From NCBI RefSeq assembly GCF_016107535.1, contig NZ_JABASQ010000001.1, positions 186,001-250,000 on the forward strand: DNA of 64,000 nt, in the 5' to 3' direction. Shown here piece after piece: positions 51,002 to 60,327 of the stretch (positions are counted from its first letter, which is position 1; each line of letters begins with the position of its first letter). The position numbers and the translations under genes are program-made. Under the pieces are notes generated by a model. The model was given only the letters and a program-made list of their open reading frames with translations. It did not search any database and had not been told where the DNA came from. This DNA is from Psychrobacter cibarius. GTDB taxonomy: Bacteria; Pseudomonadota; Gammaproteobacteria; Pseudomonadales; Moraxellaceae.

Positions 51002-51559
51002 ATGAATAAGACAATGCTTGCAAGTGCCCTATTATGTGGTTCAACGTTAGTAATGACGGGCTGCCAAACGGTCGAAGGTCAAATGCAAACTGGCAATCCA
51101 CTTAGCCAACCTGCCTTAAAATCTACTATCAATGCAGTCGCTGGTAATAAAAATGAAGTGGGTCAAGTATTTTTACGTCCAGTTGATGGCGGCGTACAAG
51201 TCTACGGTAAGCTGATGAATTTGCAGCCAGGCAAAACGGTATCACTACATATCCACGAAACAGGCAGCTGTGCTGATATGGGTAAAGCGGCAGGTGGTCA
51301 CTTTAATCCAGACAATAAGCCTCACTCTAATCCTGATGATATGAATGGTCATGCTGGCGACTTGCCTAACCTGACTGCCAATGCAGATGGCGTGGCTACT
51401 ATTAACTATGTGAATAAGAAAATCTCTGTCGCTGATGCTGGTAAATATAGCGTTAATCGTCTAGCCTTTATTGTACATAGCGGTGCTGACGACTATACTA
51501 GCCAACCAGCTGGTAATGCAGGCGACCGCGTTGCTTGCGGTATCATCGAAAAGAACTAA
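51002..51559 (+). CDS. sodC: Cu,Zn superoxide dismutase, lipoprotein form
   Basis: 185 residues from the ATG at 51002, with GGAGAT 5 bases upstream. The signal peptide ends MTGC, a lipobox, so it is probably anchored to the outer membrane in the periplasm. Metal ligands are visible: HIHETGSC (two Cu His), GGHFNP (bridging His), PHSNPDD, GHAGDLPN (Zn His and Asp) and FIVHSG (Cu His); the Cys pair is in ETGSC and RVACG, and the Arg of GDRVACG guides superoxide. It dismutates extracytoplasmic superoxide. Confidence 0.95.
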   Translation: MNKTMLASALLCGSTLVMTGCQTVEGQMQTGNPLSQPALKSTINAVAGNKNEVGQVFLRPVDGGVQVYGKLMNLQPGKTVSLHIHETGSCADMGKAAGGHFNPDNKPHSNPDDMNGHAGDLPNLTANADGVATINYVNKKISVADAGKYSVNRLAFIVHSGADDYTSQPAGNAGDRVACGIIEKN

Positions 51560-51606
51560 TAGCATCTGAACTTAGCTGTGATTGATATCACAAATATGAA
51601 TAGCAC

Positions 51607-51640
51607 AAAAAAAGCCTCTTAGAATCTAAGAGGCTTTTTA
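51607..51640 (+). terminator. bidirectional terminator, sodC / topA
   Basis: AAAAAGCCTCTTAGA pairs with TAAGAGGCTTTTT, with A and T runs on both sides, between convergent genes. Confidence 0.92.
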
Positions 51641-51730
51641 TTATTCAAAATTTTATAGCTTAAAATAATATGGGTGATACAGAAGCTCATATATTAACAA
51701 TCAATCACCAATATAAAAGGTAAAGGAGAC

Positions 51731-54412
51731 TTACTCCTCTACCCATTTGCCATTACGCCAATACACACCCCAACGTGTGGCCTTACCATTTTTCTCAGAG
51801 CCGATATATTGCTCTTTCTTCTTACGTGACCAGCGTAGAATGGTTGGATTACCATCTGGATCTTCATCTGAACCTTCAAACAAATACTGGAATTTATCTT
51901 CCATTTTATCTTTGATTTCGCGTAGCTCAGCCAGCTTTGGTGCGCGTGTCTCGCGTACTTTCGGGAATTTAGACGCCGCCAAGAACATCCCAGCTGCCCC
52001 TTCACGCAAGATAAAGTAATCATCGTGCTTGTTTGATTTCAGCTCTGGCAGATGAATGGGATCCATGCGCGGCGGTGCGGCTTCGCCTGTTTTTAGCACT
52101 TTACGCGTATTATCACATTGCTGACAAGCGAAGTAAGGACCAAAACGTCCCGTCTTTAGCTCCATTTGTCCATCGCACTTATTACAGTCAATGGTTGGAG
52201 AATCAGAGCCAGGCACTTCGAATTTGCCTTCTTCTAAGACATAACCATCACAATCAGGATTGTTACCACACACATGCAGTTTCAGACCGCCATCGACGAT
52301 ATAGCCATTCATTGCCGTGCTACATTTCGGGCAACGCTTTTTCTCCATCAAATCGCGAACTTCTGCCGCTTCATCATCACCTTCTGCCTCATCAAGATTG
52401 GCAAAAGCTTCGACGGGCATTAAATTCTTAGTGCCTTTACAGCGCTCTTTTGGCGGTAAATTATAGCCAGTACACCCTAAGAATACACCCGTTGAGCCGG
52501 TACGTAATTGCATTGGACGATCGCAAAGATCGCAATGCACGTCTGGTACGTCAGTGGGATCATTTGGACGCATGCCGTCTTTTTCTTTGGCGCGATCAAG
52601 CGTTATTTTGAAGTCGCCATAGAAATTATCGAGGACGTCTTTCCAATCTGTATCACCTTCTGCGACATGGTCAAGCTTGTCTTCTAGCGCGGCGGTAAAG
52701 GTATAATCCATCAAATCTGGGAAACTTGCGGTTAGTCTGTCGGTGACGATATCACCCATTTTTTCAGCAAACAAGCGCTTGTTCTCAAGCTTCACATAGC
52801 CGCGATCTTGAATGGTCGAGATGATAGACGCATAAGTTGATGGACGACCGATGCCTTTTTTCTCAAGCTCTTTCACCAAACTTGCCTCGGTATAGCGCGG
52901 GGGTGGCTTGGTGAAATGCTGACTCGGATCGAGCTTATCTAGTATTAATTTATCGCCTTTTTTGACATCCGGAAGCAAAGTATCGTCAGTCTTCGCTGGT
53001 GGCATAACCTTGGTATAACCATCAAATACTAACGTACGACCACGTGCTTTTAACTCGACATCATTGGCAGCGACGAATAGATTCACTGACAAGTATTTTG
53101 CTGGCAGCATCTGACAAGCGACAAACTGACGCCAAATCAGCTCGTACAGGCGGATGGCATCACGCTCAACCCCTTTAAGCTGCGTTGACTTCATATTGAC
53201 GTTAGATGGACGAATCGCCTCATGCGCCTCTTGTGCGCCTTGTTTGTTGCCGTAGAAATTTGGCTTTTCTGGTACGTATTTTGCGCCATAGCTGTCTTCG
53301 ATATAGCCACGTACCGCAGCAAGTGCATCACCAGATAAGAAAGTCGAGTCGGTACGCATATAAGTAATATGACCCGCTTCATATAAGCGCTGTGCCAAAA
53401 TCATGGTCTTTTTAACTGAAAAACCCAATCGTGTGCTGGCTGCTTGCTGCAATGTCGAGGTGATAAATGGCGCACTCGGACGCGATTGCGTAGGCTTCTC
53501 TTCACGCTCTTTGACGATAAAGTCACTTGAGTTAAGAATTTCTAAGACTTTATCTGTCTGCTCTTTATTAACGAGCTTAAGCGTCTTGCCCCCTTGCTTG
53601 GTCGCCTCTAAGCGAATCGCAATTTGCTCAGCGTCCTTTTTGCTACTGGCAACGTGAGTATCGGCATGAATTTGCCAATACTCTTCTGGTATAAAGGCGC
53701 GAATTTCATGTTCTCTTTCTACGACCAAACGCATAGCAACGGACTGGACGCGACCTGCAGAGAGACCGCGAGCAACCTTTTGCCATAGCAGCGGCGATAC
53801 CATAAAGCCAACGACACGGTCTAAAAAGCGCCGCGCTTGCTGGGCATTGACACGATCGATATCAAGTTTGGAGGGCTGCTTAAAGGCATTTTGAATGGCA
53901 GATTTGGTAATCTCATTAAAAACCACGCGCTCATACTTACTGTCAGCGCCACCGATGACTTCTTTAAGATGCCAAGCAATCGCCTCACCCTCTCTATCCA
54001 TATCCGTTGCCAGATAGATTTTGTCAGCGTCTTTAGCTAAAGCTTTCAGCTCTTTGATAACCTTAGTCTTGTTAGGTAATACTTCATAAACTGCTGCCCA
54101 GTCATGTTCTGGATCGACGCCCATGCGCCGTACCAAGGCTTGCTGGGTTTTTTCTTCTTTGCTTAGACTGTCATCTTTTTTGGTCGTTGTTGGTTTTTTT
54201 GCACTTTTGCTTGCGCCAACTGGTAGATCACGGACATGACCAATACTGGAGCGCACGATAAAGTCATCGCCAAGGTATTTATTGATTGTTTTTGCCTTGG
54301 CAGGTGATTCTACAATCACCAAAGACTTGCCCTTTGGACTGCCTTTGGGATTACCAGCAGCGGGCGCTGGACTTTTTTTGGTTGCGGTTTTTGCCATATG
54401 TGACGACACCAT
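51731..54412 (-). CDS. topA: DNA topoisomerase I
   Basis: 893 residues, relaxing negative supercoils. TOPRIM signatures [16 protein letters not shown] and [13 protein letters not shown], active-site Tyr in ITYMRTDST, then the domain-closing region [20 protein letters not shown]. Three C-terminal zinc ribbons start at [20 protein letters not shown] and [11 protein letters not shown] basic, Pro/Lys-rich N-terminus of about 30 residues precedes TOPRIM. The second in-frame ATG, 5 codons later (MAKTATKK), is equally plausible as the start. Confidence 0.97.
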   Translation of the reverse strand: MVSSHMAKTATKKSPAPAAGNPKGSPKGKSLVIVESPAKAKTINKYLGDDFIVRSSIGHVRDLPVGASKSAKKPTTTKKDDSLSKEEKTQQALVRRMGVDPEHDWAAVYEVLPNKTKVIKELKALAKDADKIYLATDMDREGEAIAWHLKEVIGGADSKYERVVFNEITKSAIQNAFKQPSKLDIDRVNAQQARRFLDRVVGFMVSPLLWQKVARGLSAGRVQSVAMRLVVEREHEIRAFIPEEYWQIHADTHVASSKKDAEQIAIRLEATKQGGKTLKLVNKEQTDKVLEILNSSDFIVKEREEKPTQSRPSAPFITSTLQQAASTRLGFSVKKTMILAQRLYEAGHITYMRTDSTFLSGDALAAVRGYIEDSYGAKYVPEKPNFYGNKQGAQEAHEAIRPSNVNMKSTQLKGVERDAIRLYELIWRQFVACQMLPAKYLSVNLFVAANDVELKARGRTLVFDGYTKVMPPAKTDDTLLPDVKKGDKLILDKLDPSQHFTKPPPRYTEASLVKELEKKGIGRPSTYASIISTIQDRGYVKLENKRLFAEKMGDIVTDRLTASFPDLMDYTFTAALEDKLDHVAEGDTDWKDVLDNFYGDFKITLDRAKEKDGMRPNDPTDVPDVHCDLCDRPMQLRTGSTGVFLGCTGYNLPPKERCKGTKNLMPVEAFANLDEAEGDDEAAEVRDLMEKKRCPKCSTAMNGYIVDGGLKLHVCGNNPDCDGYVLEEGKFEVPGSDSPTIDCNKCDGQMELKTGRFGPYFACQQCDNTRKVLKTGEAAPPRMDPIHLPELKSNKHDDYFILREGAAGMFLAASKFPKVRETRAPKLAELREIKDKMEDKFQYLFEGSDEDPDGNPTILRWSRKKKEQYIGSEKNGKATRWGVYWRNGKWVEE

Positions 54413-54684
54413 TATTATATGAGTAAATTAAAAGTAAGAATAAATACAGCAGCATGGCAATTTATAATTGTGAGTTATAGTAGCGCGGTGAATCATTATA
54501 GTAATAGCTGCTTAAAAAAACGTTTATAAAACAAACAATAACCATAAGATAAAGAGTCAGTTATAAAGACGTTACACTGCTAAGCGTTACACTGTCAACT
54601 GTAAATGACTGAGAGTTTGCTAAAAGTGCTTGCATATTGCTTATAAATGGAGATTAAAAAATGATTTTCTACCTTGTAGCCGTT

Positions 54685-55281
54685 TTATAGGCGCTTTTGC
54701 ATCTCTGACGCCCATTGTTCAAGCTGTTTTTTGAGCACCAACAAATCTGCTTCAATCAATTTTTGCTGATAAGCAGGATTGGATGAAGGACGCACATAAG
54801 CGATATCTTCCCAATAAATCACGATACTATTGGCCTTAGTCAGCAAACCTTTAACAAACGGCTCAATACTGACTGGCAAGTCTAGCGGTGCTTTATCCAA
54901 GCTAAAATTGGTCTTCTTGATAATCGTATTATTAGTGCTGTTATTAGCACGAATCACACTTGGAATCGTGAGCTTAACATCATCCTTGGTTGTATCGACA
55001 AAACTACTATCTGGTCGCCATTGCCCATCAATCACTTGATAGCGCGTGTGCGGCAGCTGCACATCATCTAGCACTAAACAGTATTGACCTAACATTCCAC
55101 GTCCATATTCGTTGTCTTTACCTTTGATCCAATCAGGACAGCTCACCAGCTTTGGATTCAATTGTAAACGACGCGCGGTCATGCGCAGCTTATCCAAACG
55201 CTGATCGATACCGTTAGGTTTGAGCGCCATCATACTCCCTAATACAAATAGTACAATGATAACGCCAATGAATGTTCCCAT
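54685..55281 (-). CDS. hypothetical protein with N-terminal membrane anchor
   Basis: 198 residues. A membrane helix (TFIGVIIVLFVLGSMMAL) is followed by a hydrophilic domain with no motif I recognise (LVSCPDWIKG, GMLGQYCLVLDD). Two Cys are separated by about 20 residues. The C-terminal part is helical and Lys/Gln/Leu-rich. Same direction as topA, 272 bases upstream of it. Confidence 0.65.
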   Translation of the reverse strand: MGTFIGVIIVLFVLGSMMALKPNGIDQRLDKLRMTARRLQLNPKLVSCPDWIKGKDNEYGRGMLGQYCLVLDDVQLPHTRYQVIDGQWRPDSSFVDTTKDDVKLTIPSVIRANNSTNNTIIKKTNFSLDKAPLDLPVSIEPFVKGLLTKANSIVIYWEDIAYVRPSSNPAYQQKLIEADLLVLKKQLEQWASEMQKRL

Positions 55282-55714
55282 GATGGTCCGGCCTTTTGGA
55301 TAAATAAAAATGTACTAAAAAATAAAACTGCCACTATTTATACAACACGCTACTATAAAGATAGCGATTACCTAGTTAACTATAAAAAAGCAATCATTGA
55401 TTGTTTGAACCGTAACTTTTAACCAGTAATTTTCTAACCAGTAGCACCCTGACAAGCGACTGTTTAATAAATGATTGTCTGAATACTGGCTACTATATAG
55501 AAGCTTATAATGAGCACGAACCGTTAAAAATCAAGCATGATGAGTTGATAATCACCAACCACTCACGTTTTCGAATCTCGATGGTTTGGCTATATGTGCT
55601 AATAGATCAAATACTTAGCTCGAATAAAAAACAGCATAATAACGAGATACAAAAAGTTGTCAGCATCAAAAAGTGCTATGATAAACCATAATTTTAAACG
55701 CGCGCAGGTTTATT
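55282..55714. other. intergenic region, no gene seen
   Basis: 433 bp between divergent genes, A+T-rich with a repeated word AACCAGTA; no ORF and no RNA gene identified. Confidence 0.5.
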
Positions 55715-56254
55715 ATGAATTATCTTCTTAAGCGAAACTCATCGACCACTTCACTAGCGAGCAAATGTGTCCATAAACTCATGAGTAAAACTGGACTTAC
55801 CCTCTCGCTAGTAGGCGCTGCCTTATTTACCCTATCAGGCTGTGCAACGACGCAAAATCTTACCCCGCAGCAATGTCAGGAAAGCAACTGGCAAGAAGTC
55901 GGCTATGCTGATGGCTTGCAAGGGCGTTCAGGTGCTTATTTCGGTCATTACGCTGATAGCTGCGCAAAGGTAGGTGGTCCTATGCCCAACCGCATACAAT
56001 GGGAGCAAGGGCGACAGCAAGGTCTCAAAAGCTACTGCACCGAGCTCAATGCTTATAAACTTGGTCGCGAAGGCTACGACTGGCAGCCCGTTTGTCCGCT
56101 CGAAGGCATCGAAAAGCTAGAAGAAGCTTACGCGCAAGGACGTTACTACTATATCCGTCAACGTGATCTCGATTACCTACGTTCGCCTTATCCGTTTGGC
56201 TACGGGCCTGGGCGCTTCGGTTACGGCTATCATCCCTTTGGCTATGGCTGGTAA
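55715..56254 (+). CDS. DUF2799 lipoprotein
   Basis: 179 residues. Signal peptide ends LSGC at a lipobox, followed by TTQNLTPQQCQESNWQEVGY, the DUF2799 hallmark (also seen in relatives of E. coli YfiL-like proteins). The core repeats the pattern YADGLQGR ... WEQGRQQGLKSYC ... YAQGRYYY, helical with conserved Gly/Arg. The tail is unusual: a Gly/Tyr/Phe-rich run (GYGPGRFGYGYHPFGYGW). Function unknown; envelope. Confidence 0.82.
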   Translation: MNYLLKRNSSTTSLASKCVHKLMSKTGLTLSLVGAALFTLSGCATTQNLTPQQCQESNWQEVGYADGLQGRSGAYFGHYADSCAKVGGPMPNRIQWEQGRQQGLKSYCTELNAYKLGREGYDWQPVCPLEGIEKLEEAYAQGRYYYIRQRDLDYLRSPYPFGYGPGRFGYGYHPFGYGW

Positions 56255-56267
56255 AAAGAAAACCCCA

Positions 56268-56302
56268 ATGAGTACTTAATTTGAGGTTTAAGTACTCATT
56301 GA
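56268..56302 (+). terminator. hairpin downstream of DUF2799 gene
   Basis: AATGAGTACTTAA and TTTAAGTACTCATT form a 13-bp stem; no clean T-run follows, so termination is probable but unproven. Confidence 0.5.
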
Positions 56303-56419
56303 GGCTGGAGAAAAGTTTATTATTTTTGTTTTATTGTTATATTGTTATATTAGCTACCTTTTTGATGGTTGGCTATCTAGCAAACATCATATGATAATCA
56401 CGTCTTTTATAGACTCGCC

Positions 56420-56821
56420 TTATTCATTGACAAAGGCTATCTTTGTAAGTCCTGCTTGACTGGCAGCGGCTAGCACTTGAGCGACCGTGTCATATTTACT
56501 GTCTTTGTCAGCACGCAATTGTACAGAAGGGTCTTTACCTCCAGCACTTTGCTGTTGTAACCGTGCCTCTAACTCCTCCATGCTAATCGCATCGCTGTCC
56601 CAAAATATCCCTGCGTCTTTATCGATGCTAATTTGAATAGCCTCTGGTGGCGCCTCATTTAACGCAGCGCTGGTCTTCGGCAGCTCTAATGGCACTGTCG
56701 GATTCAGTACGGTCGCCGTCAATAGAAATATAATCATCAATACCAGCATAATGTCGATAAGCGGAATGAGGTTCATCTCACTCATACTTTGACTGTCATC
56801 ATCACCCAATTGAAATGCCAT
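56420..56821 (-). CDS. exbD: biopolymer transport protein ExbD
   Basis: 133 residues from the ATG at 56821. A short cytoplasmic start, one membrane helix with the essential Asp23 in PLIDIMLVLMIIFLLTAT, and a periplasmic domain (VQLRADKDSKYDTVAQVL). ExbD works with ExbB as the proton-driven motor for TonB. 70 bases after exbB in the same direction, completing tonB-exbB-exbD. Confidence 0.94.
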   Translation of the reverse strand: MAFQLGDDDSQSMSEMNLIPLIDIMLVLMIIFLLTATVLNPTVPLELPKTSAALNEAPPEAIQISIDKDAGIFWDSDAISMEELEARLQQQSAGGKDPSVQLRADKDSKYDTVAQVLAAASQAGLTKIAFVNE

Positions 56822-56903
56822 AATCACTCTCAATACATTTGGTTATTCGCAATATAGCTCGCTTGACTATCGCCTAACGGACTGTCCCATCAATGGATAA
56901 TCG

Positions 56904-57593
56904 TTAAGGCTGCGACGCGGCTGAACTGTGATAATGAGTCACTTGCTGAGCATCTGCTGCGTTTGAGTGCATACCCTTTGCTAACGAATCTTGGGTAACA
57001 GTCGATTTGCTGTCCGTTAACGGCTTCTGGGTAACGACCATTTCGGCAGAACGTGCCAATAAGTCATGCGCTCTATCGTTGGCGTGATACATCACACGGC
57101 GATTGATACGCACTGCAAGGTTATAAAACACCACGGCTGGAATCGCCACGGCGATCCCCAAACCTGTCATGATAAGTGCCTCACCGACTGGCCCTGCCAC
57201 TTGTCCCAAACCCGCTTGCCCACTCATGCCAATATTATGTAGCGCATGAAAAATCCCCCATACCGTCCCAAACAAACCGATAAATGGCGCAATTGCGGCT
57301 GTCGTCCCAAGAATAGGTAAACCGCGCTCGCTAGCAAAACGGTAACGACCAATATGCTTGAGTAAGATCTGCTCAGTAACCAAACGGCGAGTAGTGGCAT
57401 CTGCTGCTATCATCTCAGCCTGTTTTACTTGAATCTGCTGACTCAAATCATCTGCAACATTGGCGGCCAATTTGCGGCTTTGTAGCACACGAATGATGCC
57501 TGTCACCCAAGAAAGAATAGATAAAGCAAGCAACAAAAAGAACAAAGTTTTTGTCACCATGTCGCTGATTTGCCAGTATTGCATAAAGTCCAT
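56904..57593 (-). CDS. exbB: MotA/TolQ/ExbB proton channel, ExbB
   Basis: 229 residues with three membrane helices: one near the start (TKTLFFLLLALSILSWVTGI), then two after a cytoplasmic loop, in GTTAAIAPFIGLFGTVWGIFHAL and GEALIMTGLGIAVAIPAVVFY, the family's signature region. A Ser/His/Gln-rich tail follows. It forms the pentameric proton channel around ExbD. Between tonB and exbD. Confidence 0.94.
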   Translation of the reverse strand: MDFMQYWQISDMVTKTLFFLLLALSILSWVTGIIRVLQSRKLAANVADDLSQQIQVKQAEMIAADATTRRLVTEQILLKHIGRYRFASERGLPILGTTAAIAPFIGLFGTVWGIFHALHNIGMSGQAGLGQVAGPVGEALIMTGLGIAVAIPAVVFYNLAVRINRRVMYHANDRAHDLLARSAEMVVTQKPLTDSKSTVTQDSLAKGMHSNAADAQQVTHYHSSAASQP

Positions 57594-57671
57594 GTCAGAC
57601 TCCTTTGTATTTTATTACCATTGTTCGATTATTTACGATTGAGCCGATGCTTGGTACTAATAACCATGTAT

Positions 57672-58646
57672 TTATGGCACATTATAAGTAACAGGTAATG
57701 TCACATTACCGACGACTGGCACGCCATTTTTAGTAAAAGGTCTGAATTTTCCAGAGCTTACTTGACGCTGCGCCTCTTTATCTACTATTGAATTGCCTGA
57801 AGATTGAGCAACCCGGGCGCTATCAATACCGCCCTGCTTATTCACTCTTAATATCAATACCACTTTGAATGTATCACCCGAAGATGCTCTACGAGCGGCT
57901 CGAGTAGGAAAGCTAAAGTTTGGCGCTGATGCCCAGTCTGCAGCACTAGCAGTAAAGCTCACGGGTTCATTACTTGCAGCGGCTGCTGCTTTTTGCTCGG
58001 CATCTTTAGCCGCTTTGTCTTCTGCTGCTTTTCTGGCATTCGCTTCGGCTTGAGCCTCTCGGGCAGCCTTGGCATCGGCTATTCTCTTAGCGTCTTGCAC
58101 TGCTTTATCATGGGCTTCTTGAGCGGCCTTTTGTGATTCTGCTGCTAGAATTTTACGTCGTTCTTCAGCTTCACGTTGACTATCAGCCATTGAGGTATCG
58201 ACTTTCGATTCTACTATTGGCTTTTTCGACATCTCTTTTTTAATAATGTCAGGCTTCTTTTTTTCTACTTTTACGACAGGTGCTATATCAGCCTTTTTGG
58301 CTTTTACCACCGGTTTTTCTGGTGTATTTTGCTTAGCCTTCACTACTGGAGCTACTTTAGGTTTTGACGGTGCCGGTTTTTTAGGTTCAGGTTTTGACTC
58401 TGTTTTAGGCGCTGCTTTTTTGGGCGTTACTTCCTGAACTTTTTCTACTTCAGGGACGGCCGTTTTGACAGGTAACGTCACCATCTCTATCTCGATAGGT
58501 GGGGTGTCTTTTTTTGGTTCAACTTTTATCTCAGGAGTCTTGATCGCCACCAATGCGACTGCCGTCAGCACGTGCAAGCCCACCACTATAATAATAGCTG
58601 CGAGTATCAATTTAAGTGGTGGCGCGTCTAAATCCGTTGAACTCAT
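57672..58646 (-). CDS. tonB: TonB energy-transducer protein
   Basis: 324 residues. An N-terminal membrane helix (LILAAIIIVVGLHVLTAVAL), a long Pro/Lys/Val linker (KPAPSKPKVAPVVKAKQ), then an Ala/Lys/Glu helical stretch of about 70 residues (EAERRKIL... KAAEDKAAKD) that is more typical of TolA, and the C-terminal TonB domain (LILRVNKQGGIDSARVAQSS, QRQVSSGKFRPF, VTLPVTYNVP). It carries energy from ExbB/ExbD to outer-membrane receptors. Heads a tonB-exbB-exbD operon, with a Fur-like site 54 bases upstream. Confidence 0.9.
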   Translation of the reverse strand: MSSTDLDAPPLKLILAAIIIVVGLHVLTAVALVAIKTPEIKVEPKKDTPPIEIEMVTLPVKTAVPEVEKVQEVTPKKAAPKTESKPEPKKPAPSKPKVAPVVKAKQNTPEKPVVKAKKADIAPVVKVEKKKPDIIKKEMSKKPIVESKVDTSMADSQREAEERRKILAAESQKAAQEAHDKAVQDAKRIADAKAAREAQAEANARKAAEDKAAKDAEQKAAAAASNEPVSFTASAADWASAPNFSFPTRAARRASSGDTFKVVLILRVNKQGGIDSARVAQSSGNSIVDKEAQRQVSSGKFRPFTKNGVPVVGNVTLPVTYNVP

Positions 58647-58699
58647 AACACCCTAATATTCATTAACCGAGGTAGAATGGCGTAGATAATAATGCAAAC

Positions 58700-58718
58700 G
58701 ATAATTATTATCAATAAT
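58700..58718 (-). promoter_or_regulatory. Fur-box-like site near tonB
   Basis: GATAATTATTATCAATAAT matches the 19-bp Fur consensus GATAATGATAATCATTATC at 14 of 19 positions. It lies 54 bases upstream of the tonB start. Confidence 0.6.
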
Positions 58719-58885
58719 AAATTTATAATAATTTTGCTTAGCAGGCAAATGATCGGCTAATCATTTAGCGTTATTAATAAGCAAAATTTGCTTAGGCATT
58801 CGACCACCCTTTCTCAAATATCGCTATGCATGCTTATTGTGCCAAGGCAGTCAAACCCCATGTAATAAAGTGACGTAATAAAAAC

Positions 58886-58920
58886 CATTATCATTTGTAT
58901 TGATAATGAGTCTCAATTAA
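58886..58920 (+). promoter_or_regulatory. Fur-box-like cluster near the ABC operon
   Basis: ATTATCA at 58887-58893 and TGATAAT at 58901-58907 form an inverted pair, and GATAATGAGTCTCAATTAA (58902-58920) matches the Fur consensus at 12 of 19 positions. Iron repression of the ABC genes is inferred. Confidence 0.55.
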
Positions 58921-59160
58921 TTTATCATAGCCCCTAATCGACTGCGTATCTTTTAAGATTACAAAATCTCAAGATATCAAGGCATGTTGAACGTCTCAAT
59001 AGCTAAGCGTAAAACAACCAATGAAAAATCATAACGTCAAAAGTAATACCGTCAAGCATTATATGGTGTGAAGCATCACATCGATGAAGTTCTTTTTACT
59101 TTTATATGACCGATTATTTGATACATCCTTTGTCCAACCAGCTGATATACCGAGTTATTT

Positions 59161-60210
59161 ATGTCTATTACTTTATTGCCTAACCGCTCTACTCCTTTTT
59201 TCAAACGCCCTTTGCTGACTGCTATGGTGACCGCTCTGGTTGCTACGATCAGTGTGACAGGTTGTAGCTCACCTGAATCTAACGACTCCGAACCCGCAGA
59301 CGCTAAGACTGAAAATCAAACAGCAGATCATGCCTCGAATGTCGCTAATAACGATGCGGTCTCTGTTGAAAAAATCACGGTCGACACGGTAAAAGGTAAT
59401 GTCGACTTGGCAATGAATCCATCGCCGTTGGTGGTCTATGATATGACGTTGATGCAGGATTTGGCCGCGCTTGATGTTGCTGTCGATGGTATGCCAAGCG
59501 GTCTAAAATTAGACAATTTACAGTCTAAGACACAGCCTGAACCAAAAACAGTCGGCACCGTATTTGAGCCAGATCTTGAGGCGTTGAACGCGATGCAGCC
59601 GCAAGCTATCTTAGTCGGCTCACGCATGGCAGAAAAATATGATGCGCTGTCTAGTATTGCGCCAACGCTCGACATGACGATTGATACCGCAAATATCTAT
59701 GAATCGAGCAAGCAGCGTTTGCATGATTTGGGTGCATTGTTCGGTAAAAGTGCTCAAGCAGCGAAACTGCAAGGCAATATCGACGGGCTCATTGATGAGA
59801 CCAAAGCATTAACCAAAGATAAAGGTAAAGGCTTAGTGGTCATGGTCAATGGCAATAAGCTGTCTGCCTACGGCGACAAATCACGCTACGGTTTTATCCA
59901 TACCGTGCTAGATATTCCGATGGCAGATGACCAAATCGCCGATGCGCGCCACGGTCAGCCAATCTCGTTTGAATACATCCAAAAAACCAATCCAGACTGG
60001 TTATTCGTCGTCGATCGCAGTGCCGCCATTGGTGAAGATGGTGCTGGTGCCAAAGCCGTATTGGACAATCCATTGGTCGCGCAAACCAACGCATGGAGTA
60101 AAAATCAAGTCGTTTACCTTAGCCCAGACTCATACCTTGCCTTTGGCGGTTATTATCAATGGATGCAGGATTTGACGACCATTAAAGAGGCTTTTGCTAA
60201 CGCTAAATAA
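59161..60210 (+). CDS. siderophore ABC transporter substrate-binding lipoprotein
   Basis: 349 residues. Signal peptide ending VTGC (lipobox, Cys35) then a Ser/Asp/Asn-rich linker. The periplasmic binding fold resembles the FatB/YclQ/CeuE class: MNPSPLVVYDM, PDLEALNAMQPQAILVGSR, KSRYGFIHTVLDIP, ISFEYIQKTNPDWLFVVDR. This class binds catechol or carboxylate ferric siderophores (petrobactin, enterobactin fragments, anguibactin). The actual siderophore is not knowable from sequence. First gene of a four-gene transport run. Confidence 0.88.
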   Translation: MSITLLPNRSTPFFKRPLLTAMVTALVATISVTGCSSPESNDSEPADAKTENQTADHASNVANNDAVSVEKITVDTVKGNVDLAMNPSPLVVYDMTLMQDLAALDVAVDGMPSGLKLDNLQSKTQPEPKTVGTVFEPDLEALNAMQPQAILVGSRMAEKYDALSSIAPTLDMTIDTANIYESSKQRLHDLGALFGKSAQAAKLQGNIDGLIDETKALTKDKGKGLVVMVNGNKLSAYGDKSRYGFIHTVLDIPMADDQIADARHGQPISFEYIQKTNPDWLFVVDRSAAIGEDGAGAKAVLDNPLVAQTNAWSKNQVVYLSPDSYLAFGGYYQWMQDLTTIKEAFANAK

Positions 60211-60211
60211 A

Positions 60212-60259
60212 TAATGCGTTAAATAAGCAATATGCTAAACAAGCAACATGTTAAATAAG
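60212..60259 (+). repeat. three tandem 16-bp repeats
   Basis: TAATGCGTTAAATAAG, CAATATGCTAAACAAG and CAACATGTTAAATAAG follow directly on the stop codon of the binding-protein gene. Confidence 0.7.
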
Positions 60260-60274
60260 CGTCATTCGTTTTTA

Positions 60275-60300
60275 GGCAACTGTCATCACTGTCAGTTGCC
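60275..60300 (+). terminator. intra-operon hairpin
   Basis: GGCAACTG and CAGTTGCC form an 8-bp stem with a 10-base loop, without a T-run, between the binding protein and the first permease. It may protect the upstream mRNA or reduce downstream expression; inference. Confidence 0.5.
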
Positions 60301-60327
60301 AACCCTCACTTTAAGCCAGTAGCTGAT

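Larger units (their letters stand above)
58647..59160. promoter_or_regulatory. divergent iron-regulated promoter region
   Basis: 514 bp between tonB (leftward) and the siderophore ABC genes (rightward), with Fur-like sequences at about 58700-58718 and 58886-58920. The remaining 240 bases before the binding-protein start hold no further feature I can name. Confidence 0.6.

Noticed and set aside
52033-52431. 132-codon rightward ORF inside topA
   Set aside because: Antisense to the zinc-ribbon region of topA; Cys, His and Tyr content reflects the opposite frame.
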